Counted from the first letter of the stretch, positions 53,169 through 62,392 are shown. The stretch: 64,000 bases of DNA from Phycisphaera sp. (GCA_016125215.1 WGMF01000007.1:23277-87276); one strand, 5' to 3'. The notes: a model not told the origin generated them from the sequence alone. A program made the numbers and translations.

Positions 53169-53825
53169 ATGAAGTTATCGGGCGCTGTTCTCATCGCACT
53201 GACCCTGGCCCCCTTGCTGGGCTGTGCCTCGAAGCCCAGCGTCTCCAACCCCATCGAAGTCGACGTGCGCGAATACAGCCGACTCGAACGGGCAGCGGTC
53301 CTCGTGCTGCGTGACAGGGGATTCCGTGTGGACCGACAGGACTACCGCTTCGGCGTCGTCACCAGCAAACCCCAGGGGGCGTCCACGATCTTTGAGCCGT
53401 GGCGTGCCGACAAAAACACGCTCGCCCTGGCCACGCAATCCACCTTCAACAACGAACGCAGACTCGTCCGCATCACGCTCCAGCCCGTCGAGAACGACCC
53501 CGCCACCTACCTGCTAAGCAGCGAGGTCGTCATCGAAAGACAGGCCCGCCCGGGCAAGCGCCTCACCGGATCGTCCAACGGCTACAACGTGTTCGGTTCG
53601 ACCATGCCCCTCTCCGACGACCAGGCGCGAGCCGGCCTCGCACCGATCTACTGGCGGCCCGTGCAGCGTGACGAATCCCTCGAACGCGACCTCCTGGCGC
53701 GAATCATCCGCAAATCCATCCTCCTGCCCGAAATCTCCCCCGCGCCCGAGCCCGACCCAACCGCCCCACCCGCCGTCGACACCACCGATGCGCCGCCGAC
53801 GGACGAGATCGATCACATGCGGTAA
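53169..53825 (+). CDS. Hypothetical lipoprotein
   Basis: From ATG 53169 the protein has 218 residues: a signal peptide with lipobox PLLGC (Cys about residue 19), then a beta-rich domain (REYSRLERAAVLVLRDRGFRVDR, FGVVTSKPQGAS, RLVRITLQPVENDPATYLLSSEVVIERQ). The tail is Pro/Asp-rich, unstructured and may act as a spacer. I recognise no family, though the layout resembles small envelope-stress-type lipoproteins of planctomycetes. It is divergent from the histidine kinase. Confidence 0.78.
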   Translation: MKLSGAVLIALTLAPLLGCASKPSVSNPIEVDVREYSRLERAAVLVLRDRGFRVDRQDYRFGVVTSKPQGASTIFEPWRADKNTLALATQSTFNNERRLVRITLQPVENDPATYLLSSEVVIERQARPGKRLTGSSNGYNVFGSTMPLSDDQARAGLAPIYWRPVQRDESLERDLLARIIRKSILLPEISPAPEPDPTAPPAVDTTDAPPTDEIDHMR

Positions 53826-53831
53826 TTCGAA

Positions 53832-53976
53832 GTTCTCGCGAAGCTCGCGAAGGCGCGAAGTGATAAAGACAATTTCTGGGTTCCGGGGTGAGTATTCGAT
53901 CGTCACGTGAAACGGCAAAAAATATTCTATTATCAACATCTTCTCACTTTGCGCCTTGGCGAGCTTCGCGAGAAAC
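53832..53976. repeat. Nonamer-unit inverted repeat element (CGCGAAG type)
   Basis: The left arm (53832-53863) reads in units CGCGAAGCT, CGCGAAGG, CGCGAAGT after TTCT. The right arm (53944-53975) is its reverse complement with two or three mismatches in about 31 nt. About 80 bp lie between, AT-rich in the centre. It fills nearly all of the gap before the next gene. Confidence 0.82.
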
Positions 53977-54021
53977 TCCTCTCTGCGACCCCCGCGTGAA
54001 ACTGTCCGCTACAATCCCCAC

Positions 54022-54984
54022 ATGACCACCACCACACGCACCACGCTCCGCATCGGCCACTCACCCGACCCCGACGACGCCTTCATGTGGTACCCCCTGG
54101 CGAACTTCCCCGACGGCTCGGGCCCCGGCGGGAAGACCTACACCCCCTGCATCGACACCGGGCCTTACGACTTCGTCCATGTCCTCGAGGACATCCAATC
54201 CCTCAACGAACGCTCCGAGCGCGGCGAACTGGAGATCACCGCCCTGTCGATCCACGAGTACCCCTACGTGGCGGACAAATACGCCATGACGAGCTGCGGC
54301 TCATCGATGGGCGACGGCTACGGGCCGATGGTCGTGGCCAAAGAAAACTTCAACCTCCGCGAGTTGTTCACGCCGGTCGCAACGCCCGAACCCCAGCCCC
54401 CGAAAGGCTCCAAACGGCGAAGACTGGCAATCCCCGGCAAGCGCACCAGCGCGTGGCTGGCCCTGCAGCTGCGCCTCCTCGAACTCGGCTGCCAACCCGG
54501 GGCAGAACGCACCATCGACTACGACGTGGTCATGTTCGACCAGATCATCCCCAAAGTTGTAGCCGGTGAATACGACGCGGGCCTGATCATCCACGAGGGC
54601 CAGCTCACCTATTCCCAAGCCGGGCTGGCTTGCATCGAAGACCTGGGCAAGTGGTGGACAAGCTCACGCAGGCTCCCGCTTCCGCTGGGCGGCAACGCCA
54701 TCCGCCGTGACCTGGGCCCCGAAAAGATGGAAGAGATATGTAACATTCTGTTAGAGTCGATCCGCTACGCCCTCGATCACCGCGACGAAGCGGTCGAGTA
54801 CGCCCTGCACTACGCCCGGGACATGGGCAAGAAAACCGCGGACAAGTTCGTCGGGATGTACGTCAACGACTGGACACTCGACTACGGCGACAAGGGACGG
54901 CAGGCCGTCCAGCAATTCCTCGACGAAGCCACCGACGCGGGCCTTGTGCCAAAGGTCGGCAAGATCGATTTTGTGTCGCCGTGA
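54022..54984 (+). CDS. MqnA/MqnD-family periplasmic-binding-fold protein
   Basis: From ATG 54022 the protein has 320 residues and no signal peptide. TLRIGHSPDPDDAFMWYPLA at the start is a variant of the MqnD motif (SPCPNDT), and ALSIHEYPYVADKYAM, RLAIPGKRTSAWLALQL and AGLIIHEGQLTYSQAGL match family blocks. MqnD makes 1,4-dihydroxy-6-naphthoate in the futalosine menaquinone route. The changed first motif makes true MqnD activity uncertain, and this branch is often annotated only as solute-binding. No other mqn genes are nearby. Confidence 0.75.
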   Translation: MTTTTRTTLRIGHSPDPDDAFMWYPLANFPDGSGPGGKTYTPCIDTGPYDFVHVLEDIQSLNERSERGELEITALSIHEYPYVADKYAMTSCGSSMGDGYGPMVVAKENFNLRELFTPVATPEPQPPKGSKRRRLAIPGKRTSAWLALQLRLLELGCQPGAERTIDYDVVMFDQIIPKVVAGEYDAGLIIHEGQLTYSQAGLACIEDLGKWWTSSRRLPLPLGGNAIRRDLGPEKMEEICNILLESIRYALDHRDEAVEYALHYARDMGKKTADKFVGMYVNDWTLDYGDKGRQAVQQFLDEATDAGLVPKVGKIDFVSP

Positions 54985-55005
54985 GTTGAATGAGCACGGA
55001 TGGGT

Positions 55006-55079
55006 GTGCCACCGGCGGCTTGCCCGCCAGTGCATGAGTCGTGCGGTTATTTCACTGGCGGACAAGCCGCCAGTGGCAC
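55006..55079. repeat. 74-bp REP-like palindrome dimer, copy 2
   Basis: Same length and layout as the copy at 23302-23375: 27-nt arms (GTGCCACCGGCGGC..., ...CCGCCAGTGGCAC) that pair with two mismatches, and a shared GTGCGG in the centre. It lies between convergent genes, 21 bp after the MqnA/D-like stop and 10 bp before the OppA-like stop. Confidence 0.85.
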
Positions 55080-55089
55080 CCAAACTCCG

Positions 55090-56817
55090 TCACCGGTTGA
55101 CCTGCACCTGCTCCAGCCGCCAGCGTGCCCAGGGGTTGTGGTTCAGGCCGGTCACTTTACCGGGGTCGCTCAGGTAGACCTGCGAATACTGGTAGAGCAT
55201 GAGCATGGGCGAATCCCTGAGCATGACCGCCTCGGCTTGCTTGAGCAGGTCCATACGCTTGATAGGGTCGAGTTCATTCGCGGCCTGACCTAACAACTTG
55301 TCGTACTCGGGATTCGTGTACTGGCAATCGTTGTTGCCGTTGCCGGTCGCCATCTTGTCGAGCCAGGTCGTCGGGTCGGGGTAGTCGCCGAACCAGCTTG
55401 CCCGGCAGAGGGTGAAGTCGTGCTTCTTGAGGCGTTCGCTGAATCTTTTGACCTCGACACCCTCGAGTTGGACCTTGACGCCCAGGTCGCGTTCCCACAT
55501 GGCCTGGATCGCCTGGGCAATCGTCTCGTGCCCGAAGCCGGAGTTGTAGAGGATCGACAGCCCGGTGAGGCCCCTGCCGTCGGGGAAGCCGGCCTCGGCT
55601 AACAGTTGCTTAGCCCGGCCCACGTCGTAGCCGATACCCGCTTCCTCCGGTGGGGTGTACCCGTTCACCGCCCCGGGCGGGACGAAGGTTTTGACCGTGT
55701 TCTGGTTGAGCCGGGTGACCTTGGTGACGAGCGTCTGACGGTCGACCGCCATCTGCAATGCGGTGCGGACGCGCACGTCGGCAAGCGGGTTGTTCGAGCC
55801 GTCGGTGAGCGTGGCGTTGCAGTTGAAGTTGTAGAAATAGACGCCGGCCATATTCACGACCTGCACGTCGGGGCGTTTGTTGTGGACCAGGTCCGCGGCG
55901 ATGGGCGAGGCGGTGGGGATGTCCGCCAACCAATCGACATCGCCCTGTTGATAGGCCAGCAGAGCGGTCTGCGGTTCGCCGATGAAGCGTTCGAGGATCG
56001 AGGTATTCTTCATCTGAGACCGGGCGTGGAAGTGGTCGTTGGCCTTGAGGAGCAGGTCGCGTTTGAAGCGTCTGCGTTCGAGGACATACGGTCCGTTGGT
56101 GGTCAGGCGAGCGGGATCGGTCCAGTAGGCCTCGTCGCGTTCGAGCATCCCCGATGTAGCGTTAAGGCGTTCGGCGGGTTCAAGGCTGGCACGGTGGACG
56201 GGGGCAAAGGTGATGAACGCGCACAATTGTGGGAAGTAGGCGGTGGGTGAGCGCAGGGTGACGACGAGCGTGTGGTCATCGGTCGCTTTGAGGCCGACGG
56301 TCTGTTCGAAGCGATCGAGGGCCTCCTGCCAGAGTCTCTCGGCGGTCGTCTCACGGGCGGCGTCTTTCTCAAGAAATGTCTTGAGCTGTTTTGCACGGAA
56401 GTTGAAGAAATCTTCCGCGCCGTCGATGAGGAACATGAGTTGCGAATAGTCGGCTGCGAAGTCGGGGAGCATCGCACGGCGCCAGGCGTAGACGAAATCA
56501 CCCGCGGTAACGGGGTCGCCGTTGGACCACCGGGCGTCGGGTCGGATGTGGAAGGTGTAGGTCTTCCCGTCTTCACTGACCTCGTACTTTTCAGCCGCGG
56601 CCGGTTCGAGCGTCAGGTCGGGGACGGAGTAGGTCAGGAGCGTCTCGAAAAGGCAGTGCGCGATGCGTCCGTCGCTGACCCAACTGATCTTCTGCGGGTC
56701 GATGAAGATGTGCTCGTCGCCGACGGCGAAGATGAAGTCGGCTTCGCGCGGGGCGGCGTTTCGGCCACAGGCACACAGGGCGACAAGCAGCCCAATCGAT
56801 AAGACCCATCGTTTCAT
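55090..56817 (-). CDS. Oligopeptide ABC transporter substrate-binding lipoprotein (OppA-like)
   Basis: The 575-residue protein has a signal peptide with lipobox ALCAC (Cys about residue 17). It belongs to SBP family 5: FIDPQKISWVSDGRIAHCLFE, DGKTYTFHIRPDARWSNGDPVTAGDFVYAWRR, TNGPYVLERRRFKRDLLLKAND, VRTALQMAVDRQTLV and SRPTTWLDKM-type C-terminal block DYPDPTTWLDKMATGNGNND. It should deliver oligopeptides, including cell-wall peptides, to a permease that is not in this window. Length is normal. Confidence 0.93.
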   Translation of the reverse strand: MKRWVLSIGLLVALCACGRNAAPREADFIFAVGDEHIFIDPQKISWVSDGRIAHCLFETLLTYSVPDLTLEPAAAEKYEVSEDGKTYTFHIRPDARWSNGDPVTAGDFVYAWRRAMLPDFAADYSQLMFLIDGAEDFFNFRAKQLKTFLEKDAARETTAERLWQEALDRFEQTVGLKATDDHTLVVTLRSPTAYFPQLCAFITFAPVHRASLEPAERLNATSGMLERDEAYWTDPARLTTNGPYVLERRRFKRDLLLKANDHFHARSQMKNTSILERFIGEPQTALLAYQQGDVDWLADIPTASPIAADLVHNKRPDVQVVNMAGVYFYNFNCNATLTDGSNNPLADVRVRTALQMAVDRQTLVTKVTRLNQNTVKTFVPPGAVNGYTPPEEAGIGYDVGRAKQLLAEAGFPDGRGLTGLSILYNSGFGHETIAQAIQAMWERDLGVKVQLEGVEVKRFSERLKKHDFTLCRASWFGDYPDPTTWLDKMATGNGNNDCQYTNPEYDKLLGQAANELDPIKRMDLLKQAEAVMLRDSPMLMLYQYSQVYLSDPGKVTGLNHNPWARWRLEQVQVNR

Positions 56818-56850
56818 GTGAAGACTCCTGACAAGGCCGACCCGCGGTCT

Positions 56851-57570
56851 CTAATCAATGGATAGCAGCTCCACCTCGAAGACGAGCGTGGCGTTTGCGG
56901 GGATGTTCGGTTGTGCGCGGTTGCCGTAGGCAAGGTTCGGGGGGATGGTGAGCCTCCGGAGCTCGCCGACTTTCATGCCGATGACGCCCTGAGTGAACCC
57001 GGCGATCATCCTGTCGACGCCGAGCTTGATGGTGATGGGTTGGCCACGCGCAAACGAATCGTCGAAGACACTGCCGTCGGCGAGCAGCGAGCCTTTGTAG
57101 TGGAGCGTGACGGTCTGACCCGTGACGGCGGGATCACCGTGTCCGGGCTTGAGGATTTCGTATTTGAGGCCGGTGTCGGTCGTGGCGGCAACGGGGTTCT
57201 GCCAGGGGACCTGCCCGGTGGTGACGAGGTAGACCGCGTAACCCGCAAGCGACCCGATCACGATGACAAAGAAGAGGATCACGAGCTTGCCACGGGATGA
57301 ATTGCGACGCTTGCCGGTGGCGTCGTGGACGGCGTCGAGTTGGGCACGGGCGTGATCCTGCGCTTTGCCCATGCGTTCTTCCATCTGGATGGCACGCTGC
57401 TCATCCTTCTGGCCGCTGGCCCGGGTCGGTGCGCCGTAGTGGCCTTTGCCGTCACTGCGTGGGAGGACGTAGAAGATTCGACCGGCCTTGTCGCGCACAG
57501 CCCTGCCAACATCTTCGTCACGGACTTTGACAAGCTCGCCGTCGTGTGGGCTTCGAACGGTGATCCCCAT
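56851..57570 (-). CDS. Membrane-anchored FKBP-type peptidyl-prolyl isomerase
   Basis: The 239-residue protein has three parts. An N-terminal cytoplasmic segment of about 90 residues (GITVRSPHDGELVKVRDEDVG, AIQMEERMGKAQDHARAQL) contains a short beta module and a helix. One membrane helix (about residues 95-118, KLVILFFVIVIGSLAGYAVYLV) follows, then a C-terminal FKBP domain (TVTLHYKGSLLADGSVFDDS, GFTQGVIGMKVGELRRLTIPP, LAYGNRAQPNIPANATLVFEVELL). It probably assists folding of exported proteins. 33 bp separate it from the OppA-like gene, so co-transcription is likely. Confidence 0.9.
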   Translation of the reverse strand: MGITVRSPHDGELVKVRDEDVGRAVRDKAGRIFYVLPRSDGKGHYGAPTRASGQKDEQRAIQMEERMGKAQDHARAQLDAVHDATGKRRNSSRGKLVILFFVIVIGSLAGYAVYLVTTGQVPWQNPVAATTDTGLKYEILKPGHGDPAVTGQTVTLHYKGSLLADGSVFDDSFARGQPITIKLGVDRMIAGFTQGVIGMKVGELRRLTIPPNLAYGNRAQPNIPANATLVFEVELLSID

Positions 57571-57800
57571 GGGTGACGCACTCCGACAGTAGTGGGAACG
57601 AAAGCTCCGACAATGGGATCATAGTAGAACAAATCCCGGTGGTCATGGTTCCGGATTTAACGTGGGGATCGATGGGGTCAGAGATGACCGATAACACGGG
57701 ACACTCAAACGCCTCACGGTGAATCGGTGCGATGTCCGATCCATCTGTTCGCGGACGACCGTCCCGCAAGACCTTGTGTCCCCCCTTTGCGAGGCCGACC

Positions 57801-58010
57801 ATGAGCAAGCACCAGATGATCGAGATGATCCGTCAACAGAACCGCAGCGCCCCGGTGGAGTTTCTGCTCGGGTTCGACGAGACGCAGTTGCAGACCTACC
57901 TGCAGCGGTTGACGGACGTACACGGCCACCGTGGCCGGACGAGCGTGTGGGTGCGACAGGGCGTGACGCGATCGATCGTCACCCGGATGCACGAGATGGC
58001 CGCGGCCTGA
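57801..58010 (+). CDS. Small hypothetical protein
   Basis: From ATG 57801, with GAGG nine bases upstream, the frame encodes 69 residues: MSKHQMIEMIRQQNRSAPVE, LLGFDETQLQTYLQRLTDV and SVWVRQGVTRSIVTRMHEM. It is soluble and probably all-helical with a basic middle. No family is recognised. A longer frame from 57732 lacks a site. It is convergent with the PilZ gene. Confidence 0.62.
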   Translation: MSKHQMIEMIRQQNRSAPVEFLLGFDETQLQTYLQRLTDVHGHRGRTSVWVRQGVTRSIVTRMHEMAAA

Positions 58011-58037
58011 TAGGGGCGTGACCGTCCGTGTTATCGG

Positions 58038-58958
58038 TCAGGCCGCCATCATGTCGTCGCTGGTCAGGTTGGCGACCGCGGTGTTGAAAGATTTTGATTC
58101 GAGAGGTTTGGAGAGGCAGGCGTTGGCGCCGGCTTCGAGTGCGGCGGCTTCCTGCTGGGGGTCTTTGTCCACATCGATCGCAACGATCGGCGCGCTGAAG
58201 CCGGCCTTGCGGAGTCTGCGAACAACATCCAGACCTTCGCTGGAGCATTTTTTACAGTTCACGATGGCCACAAGGAACTTCTGGTTCTGGATCATGGCCA
58301 AGGCCTGCTTGTCGTTGCCGGCGTCGGTGAACTTCAGGCCCACGTCGCGCAGCCACGGGGTGATCGCCGATCGGTCGCCGGGTGTGCTGTCGACGACCAA
58401 TGCCGAACCGCGTGTGGACCTGCGGTCAACGGGCGGGATGCTGCCGCCGGATGAGCACGCCGGTCCATGGACCGATGTCACCGAAGTGTTCTGTCCGCCG
58501 TGCAGCGCTTCGTAATCCTGCAAGCGTCTGCGTTCATCGGGCGTGAGTTCGACGAAATCTTCGACGGAGACTTCGTCATCAAAGGCGACACTGACCTCGT
58601 GGACAAGCCCCTGAAGATGCCGACATCGAACGACCTTGCCGTAGACGAGGATCGCCTTGCCTGACAGGGTCTTGAGGGCGCAGATGCAGACACTGCCCAC
58701 GTGGACGAATCGGCCATGGACAAACGCCAGCCCGCCGGTGCTGATGTTGCGTGGGGTCACGGAGTACTTGTATTTCCCGCCGCCGGGCTGGACGATCAGG
58801 ATCGCAATGGCCGAGGGTGTGAAGTCAAACCGTGGCCTTCGGCGTTCCATGCCTTGGGCAACTGGGCGGTTGCCCTTGTTGATCTCGGAGATCAATCGCT
58901 TGCGGTCGTTCGTGCTTAACTGGAGTGTGTCGATGAATTTGTCAGCCTCTGGCGGCAT
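58038..58958 (-). CDS. PilZ domain fused to a degenerate receiver domain
   Basis: The 306-residue protein has a helical start (about residues 1-35). A PilZ domain follows with both cyclic-di-GMP motifs: RRRPR (RxxxR, about residues 39-43) and RNISTGGL (NxSxxG, about 69-76). A Ser/Gly-rich linker leads to a receiver-like domain (about 185-305). There the phosphoacceptor position is Asn (FLVAIVNCKKCSSEG) while VVAID-type Thr-strand and CLSKPL Lys remain. It should bind cyclic di-GMP but not be phosphorylated in the normal way. GGGGAG lies eight bases before the ATG. Confidence 0.88.
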   Translation of the reverse strand: MPPEADKFIDTLQLSTNDRKRLISEINKGNRPVAQGMERRRPRFDFTPSAIAILIVQPGGGKYKYSVTPRNISTGGLAFVHGRFVHVGSVCICALKTLSGKAILVYGKVVRCRHLQGLVHEVSVAFDDEVSVEDFVELTPDERRRLQDYEALHGGQNTSVTSVHGPACSSGGSIPPVDRRSTRGSALVVDSTPGDRSAITPWLRDVGLKFTDAGNDKQALAMIQNQKFLVAIVNCKKCSSEGLDVVRRLRKAGFSAPIVAIDVDKDPQQEAAALEAGANACLSKPLESKSFNTAVANLTSDDMMAA

Positions 58959-59308
58959 GAATTGAACTCCCCTATCAAATTAACCGAGCCTGCCACCCCG
59001 ACACACGTACCAGCACGATAGATGCATGATCGACTTTGTTGCGGAAACACTTTTGTGCAATTCACCGTGACCCGTCGGGTTAGGGCATACAAGGTTCAGC
59101 TGTACCGTCTGAGAAAACATGGAAGATATGTTGGCCCACTGGATTAGGTGATTCCCACTAGCCCATAACCGGAAGATGGACTCGGGTGGTCCCGTCGGAC
59201 CCCGGGCGGGCCTATGATCCATTGAAAGTTCCACGGATTGCAATCAAGTGGCCGATAACACACAACGGGCGTCGTGCGCCTTACGCCACACCCAAACGGG
59301 CTATTGTG
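58959..59308. other. 350-bp divergent intergenic region between the PilZ gene and murE
   Basis: No gene is supported. It must hold the promoters of the PilZ gene (left) and of murE (right). A possible murE -10 is TATGAT at 59212-59217, but no matching -35 is convincing. The extended in-frame start of murE at 59186 is not supported by conserved sequence. Confidence 0.5.
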
Positions 59309-60904
59309 ATGCAACTTGAACCACTATTCGAGGCTCTCCCTACGCGCTGTGATGAGGCGGGCCTCCCACAACTCAGTGTTACTGGACTCACCGACGATTC
59401 CCGACAAGTCGCCCCCGGAACGCTCTTCATCGATCGGCCCGGCCCAGACGGGACGAGCGGTCTCTATCTCGATGACGCCGTCAAACGGGGCGCTTCAGCC
59501 ATCCTCACGCAAAACCCGCCCAGCCGCGATGTCGGGGTCCCGGTCATCGTGACACCCAGGGTCGACCAGGCCTTGTGTGGCGAACTCGCGGAGCGCTTCT
59601 ACGGTCAGCCAAGCCGATCTTTGAAGTGCGTCGGCGTCACGGGGACCAACGGCAAGACCACCACGACGTTTGTCGTCCAGCACCTGCTCGCCGCGGCCGG
59701 CGTCAAGGCGGGACTCATCGGCACGGTCCTGCTCGACGACGGCCGGTCGCGCGAGCAAGCCTCGCTCACCACACCCGGTGCCATCGAGACCTCACGCCTG
59801 CTGGCCTCGATGGTCAGCCACGGCTGCGGTGCGGTGGCGATGGAACTCTCCAGTCACGGGCTTCATCAGGGACGCACCGCGGCGCTGGACATCGATGTCG
59901 CGGTCTTTACCAACCTCACTGGCGACCACCTCGACTATCACAAGACGATGGACGCCTACGCCGCGGCCAAGGCGATCCTCTTCGAACAGCTCGACCCCGA
60001 GGCCTGGGCGGTGGTGAACATCGACGACCCTTACGCCGACCGGATGCTGCGCGACTGCAAGGCCAGGGTCCTGCGTTGCACGCTCAACCCCGAGGCGGGC
60101 GATTGCGAGGGCGACCCGAACACCTGCCGGGGCACGATCCTCTCCATGAAACCCACCTCGACGCACGCGCGTTTTGCCGGGCCCTGGGGTTCTGTCGAGG
60201 TCGAGCTCCCACTGGTAGGTCGGCATAACGTGATGAACGTCCTCCAGGCCATCGCGGCGGCCAACTGCGTCAGCGCCATGGCGCGTCACCTGCGAAAAGC
60301 CCTGCAAACCTGCCCCGCTCCCCCCGGAAGGTTGGAGCCGGTGCGATTACCCTTGTCACACGAGTCACCGGTCACCAGTCACCAGTCACCTCCACCGGGG
60401 GTTTTGCTTCCGGGGGTTTTGCTTCCGGGGGTTCTTGTGGACTATGCGCATACGTCCGACGCGCTAGAGAACGTGTTGCTTGCGCTCAGACCGCTCACAC
60501 GTGGTCGGCTCATCACGCTCTTTGGCTGCGGGGGCGACCGGGACAAGACCAAGCGCCCTCAGATGGCGTCCATTGCCTGCAGGCTCTCGGACCACGTCGT
60601 CATCACTTCCGACAACCCACGCACGGAAGACCCGTTGTCGATCATCGGTGACATCCTCAAGGGTGTGAGCGAACAGGCACAGGCCACCGGACGCGTCACC
60701 GTCGAACCCGACCGACGCAAGGCGATCCATCTGGCCGTCGGCTTGGCCCAAAGCGACGATACCGTCCTGCTCGCGGGCAAGGGCCACGAGGATTACCAGA
60801 TCGTCGGCAGGGTCAAGCACCCCTTCGACGACCGGGTCCACGCGGCCGAGGCGCTAATGCAATGGGCACTTCACCACAAGCCGGTCAGCGGACCATCACG
60901 GTAA
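59309..60904 (+). CDS. murE: UDP-MurNAc-tripeptide synthetase, meso-DAP type
   Basis: From ATG 59309 the protein has 531 residues. VTGTNGKTTTTFVVQHLL is the P-loop. ETSRLLASMVSHGCGAVAMELSSH and FTNLTGDHLDYHKTMDAYAAAK hold the metal and carbamylated-Lys sites. VDYAHTSDALENVL and TLFGCGGDRDKTKR follow. TSDNPRTEDP carries the DNPR motif that selects meso-diaminopimelate. An in-frame insertion of tandem repeats just before VDYAHT lengthens the protein by about 25 residues. It adds DAP to UDP-MurNAc-L-Ala-D-Glu in peptidoglycan synthesis. murF starts 15 bp later. Confidence 0.94.
   Translation: MQLEPLFEALPTRCDEAGLPQLSVTGLTDDSRQVAPGTLFIDRPGPDGTSGLYLDDAVKRGASAILTQNPPSRDVGVPVIVTPRVDQALCGELAERFYGQPSRSLKCVGVTGTNGKTTTTFVVQHLLAAAGVKAGLIGTVLLDDGRSREQASLTTPGAIETSRLLASMVSHGCGAVAMELSSHGLHQGRTAALDIDVAVFTNLTGDHLDYHKTMDAYAAAKAILFEQLDPEAWAVVNIDDPYADRMLRDCKARVLRCTLNPEAGDCEGDPNTCRGTILSMKPTSTHARFAGPWGSVEVELPLVGRHNVMNVLQAIAAANCVSAMARHLRKALQTCPAPPGRLEPVRLPLSHESPVTSHQSPPPGVLLPGVLLPGVLVDYAHTSDALENVLLALRPLTRGRLITLFGCGGDRDKTKRPQMASIACRLSDHVVITSDNPRTEDPLSIIGDILKGVSEQAQATGRVTVEPDRRKAIHLAVGLAQSDDTVLLAGKGHEDYQIVGRVKHPFDDRVHAAEALMQWALHHKPVSGPSR
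60364..60438 (+). repeat. Tandem-repeat insertion inside murE
   Basis: Two back-to-back short arrays lie in frame: four copies of a 7-nt unit GTCACC(G/A) (60364-60390) and three copies of the 15-nt unit CCGGGGGTTTTGCTT (60395-60438, the last variant). The second array encodes PGVLL-PGVLL-PGVLV, the last unit merging into the conserved strand before DYAHT. Confidence 0.9.
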
Positions 60905-60919
60905 ACGAGTCTGGACCCG

Positions 60920-62392
60920 ATGCGGGCATGGACGCTTGAAACAATCCGACACGTCACGCACGGACGCTGGCTCGTTGAACCCCGCGACCCGCAAGCGGTG
61001 ATCCACACCGTCAACACCGACACACGCAGCCTCGAAAAGGGCCAGGCTTTTTTTGCCATCCCGGGCGAAACGTTCGACGGCCACGACTATCTCACCACGG
61101 CGATGGATCGCGGCGCAGCCGTCTGCGTGGTCTGCAAGCCCGACACATTGCCCGGCGGGATCAGTCTCAACACCCCGGTGCTATGCGTCAACGACACCGT
61201 CGGGGCCCTGCAGGACCTTGCCGTCGAACACCGGGATTTCCTGGCTAAATCACGTATCCCCGTCGTCGGCGTCGTCGGGTCCAACGGCAAGACCACCACG
61301 CGGTCGCTCATCCACACAACGCTCTCTGCCACGCTCGGCACCGGCCACCAATCGCCCAAGAGTTTCAATAACCACCTCGGCGTGCCGCTCACGCTCCTGG
61401 GCGTCGATCCCGACACGCACCGCTTTGCTGTGGTCGAAGTCGGCACCAACCACCCCGGCGAGATCGACGCGCTCTCCCGCATCGTCAGGCCCGACGGTGT
61501 CGTCGTCACCTCGATCGGCCACGAGCACATCGGGTACTTCGGCTCGCTCGCAGGCGTGGCAAACGAAGAAGCCTCGATACTCGCACACCTCAAGACCGGT
61601 GGCGTCGCGTTCGTCCCCGATTCCTGCGAACAACTCGATAACCTGCGTGATACCGCACTCAAACACTCTGTTAGTCTGATCACCATAGGCCAATCACCCG
61701 ACGCCGTGGTACGGCTCAAAAACACCACGCCGCTCGGACTGACTCAAGGCACACGCATCGAACTTCAAGGCGGGCCGGCGTTCACACTCCCCCTCCCGGG
61801 GGCACACAACGTCACCAACGCCCTGCTCGCGTTAGCCGTCGCAAAGCACCTCGGGGGCAAGCTCGAAGTGGCCTGTCTCGCGCTCGAATCCGCCAAGCCC
61901 GCACCGATGCGCAGCCAGGTCGTCACGGTCGGCCAACCCCCCCATCACATCACGCTCATCCACGACGCCTACAACGCCAACCCCGACTCCGTCCGGGCCG
62001 CCCTGCAAACGCTGCGTGACCACGCCCGGCCCGACAGTGCCGTCGTCGTCCTGGGTGACATGCTCGAACTGGGCAACCACGCACCCGATCTGCACCGCTC
62101 CATCGGTCAAACACTGGCCGATATGGGCCACACCGTCCGCGAAGCCGTGCTCATCGGCAAGCTCTCGCTCTTCACAGCCGAATCGCTCCTGCGACACTGG
62201 CCCGCCCAGCGTGTCCACACGTTTGCCCAATGGAACAACGACATCCCCGACCACGTGGCCAACCTCCTGCGTGACGGCGACACCCTCCTGCTCAAGGCCT
62301 CACGCGGCATGGCCCTCGAACGCATCGTCCCCGCACTCGAAGCCCGCTTTGCCGATACGATGGGCAGAGTCGCCGCAGATAAACGCAGATAA
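60920..62392 (+). CDS. murF: UDP-MurNAc-tripeptide:D-Ala-D-Ala ligase
   Basis: The 490-residue enzyme has VVGVVGSNGKTTTRSLIHTTL (P-loop), KSFNNHLGVPLTLL, VVEVGTNHPGEIDALSRI, VVTSIGHEHIGYFGSL and HDAYNANPDSVRAAL, all in MurF order. It adds D-Ala-D-Ala to the DAP-containing precursor. The last seven residues (VAADKRR) are encoded by the left arm of an intergenic nonamer repeat, so the native C-terminus was probably changed by the repeat. mraY follows 148 bp later. Confidence 0.94.
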   Translation: MRAWTLETIRHVTHGRWLVEPRDPQAVIHTVNTDTRSLEKGQAFFAIPGETFDGHDYLTTAMDRGAAVCVVCKPDTLPGGISLNTPVLCVNDTVGALQDLAVEHRDFLAKSRIPVVGVVGSNGKTTTRSLIHTTLSATLGTGHQSPKSFNNHLGVPLTLLGVDPDTHRFAVVEVGTNHPGEIDALSRIVRPDGVVVTSIGHEHIGYFGSLAGVANEEASILAHLKTGGVAFVPDSCEQLDNLRDTALKHSVSLITIGQSPDAVVRLKNTTPLGLTQGTRIELQGGPAFTLPLPGAHNVTNALLALAVAKHLGGKLEVACLALESAKPAPMRSQVVTVGQPPHHITLIHDAYNANPDSVRAALQTLRDHARPDSAVVVLGDMLELGNHAPDLHRSIGQTLADMGHTVREAVLIGKLSLFTAESLLRHWPAQRVHTFAQWNNDIPDHVANLLRDGDTLLLKASRGMALERIVPALEARFADTMGRVAADKRR

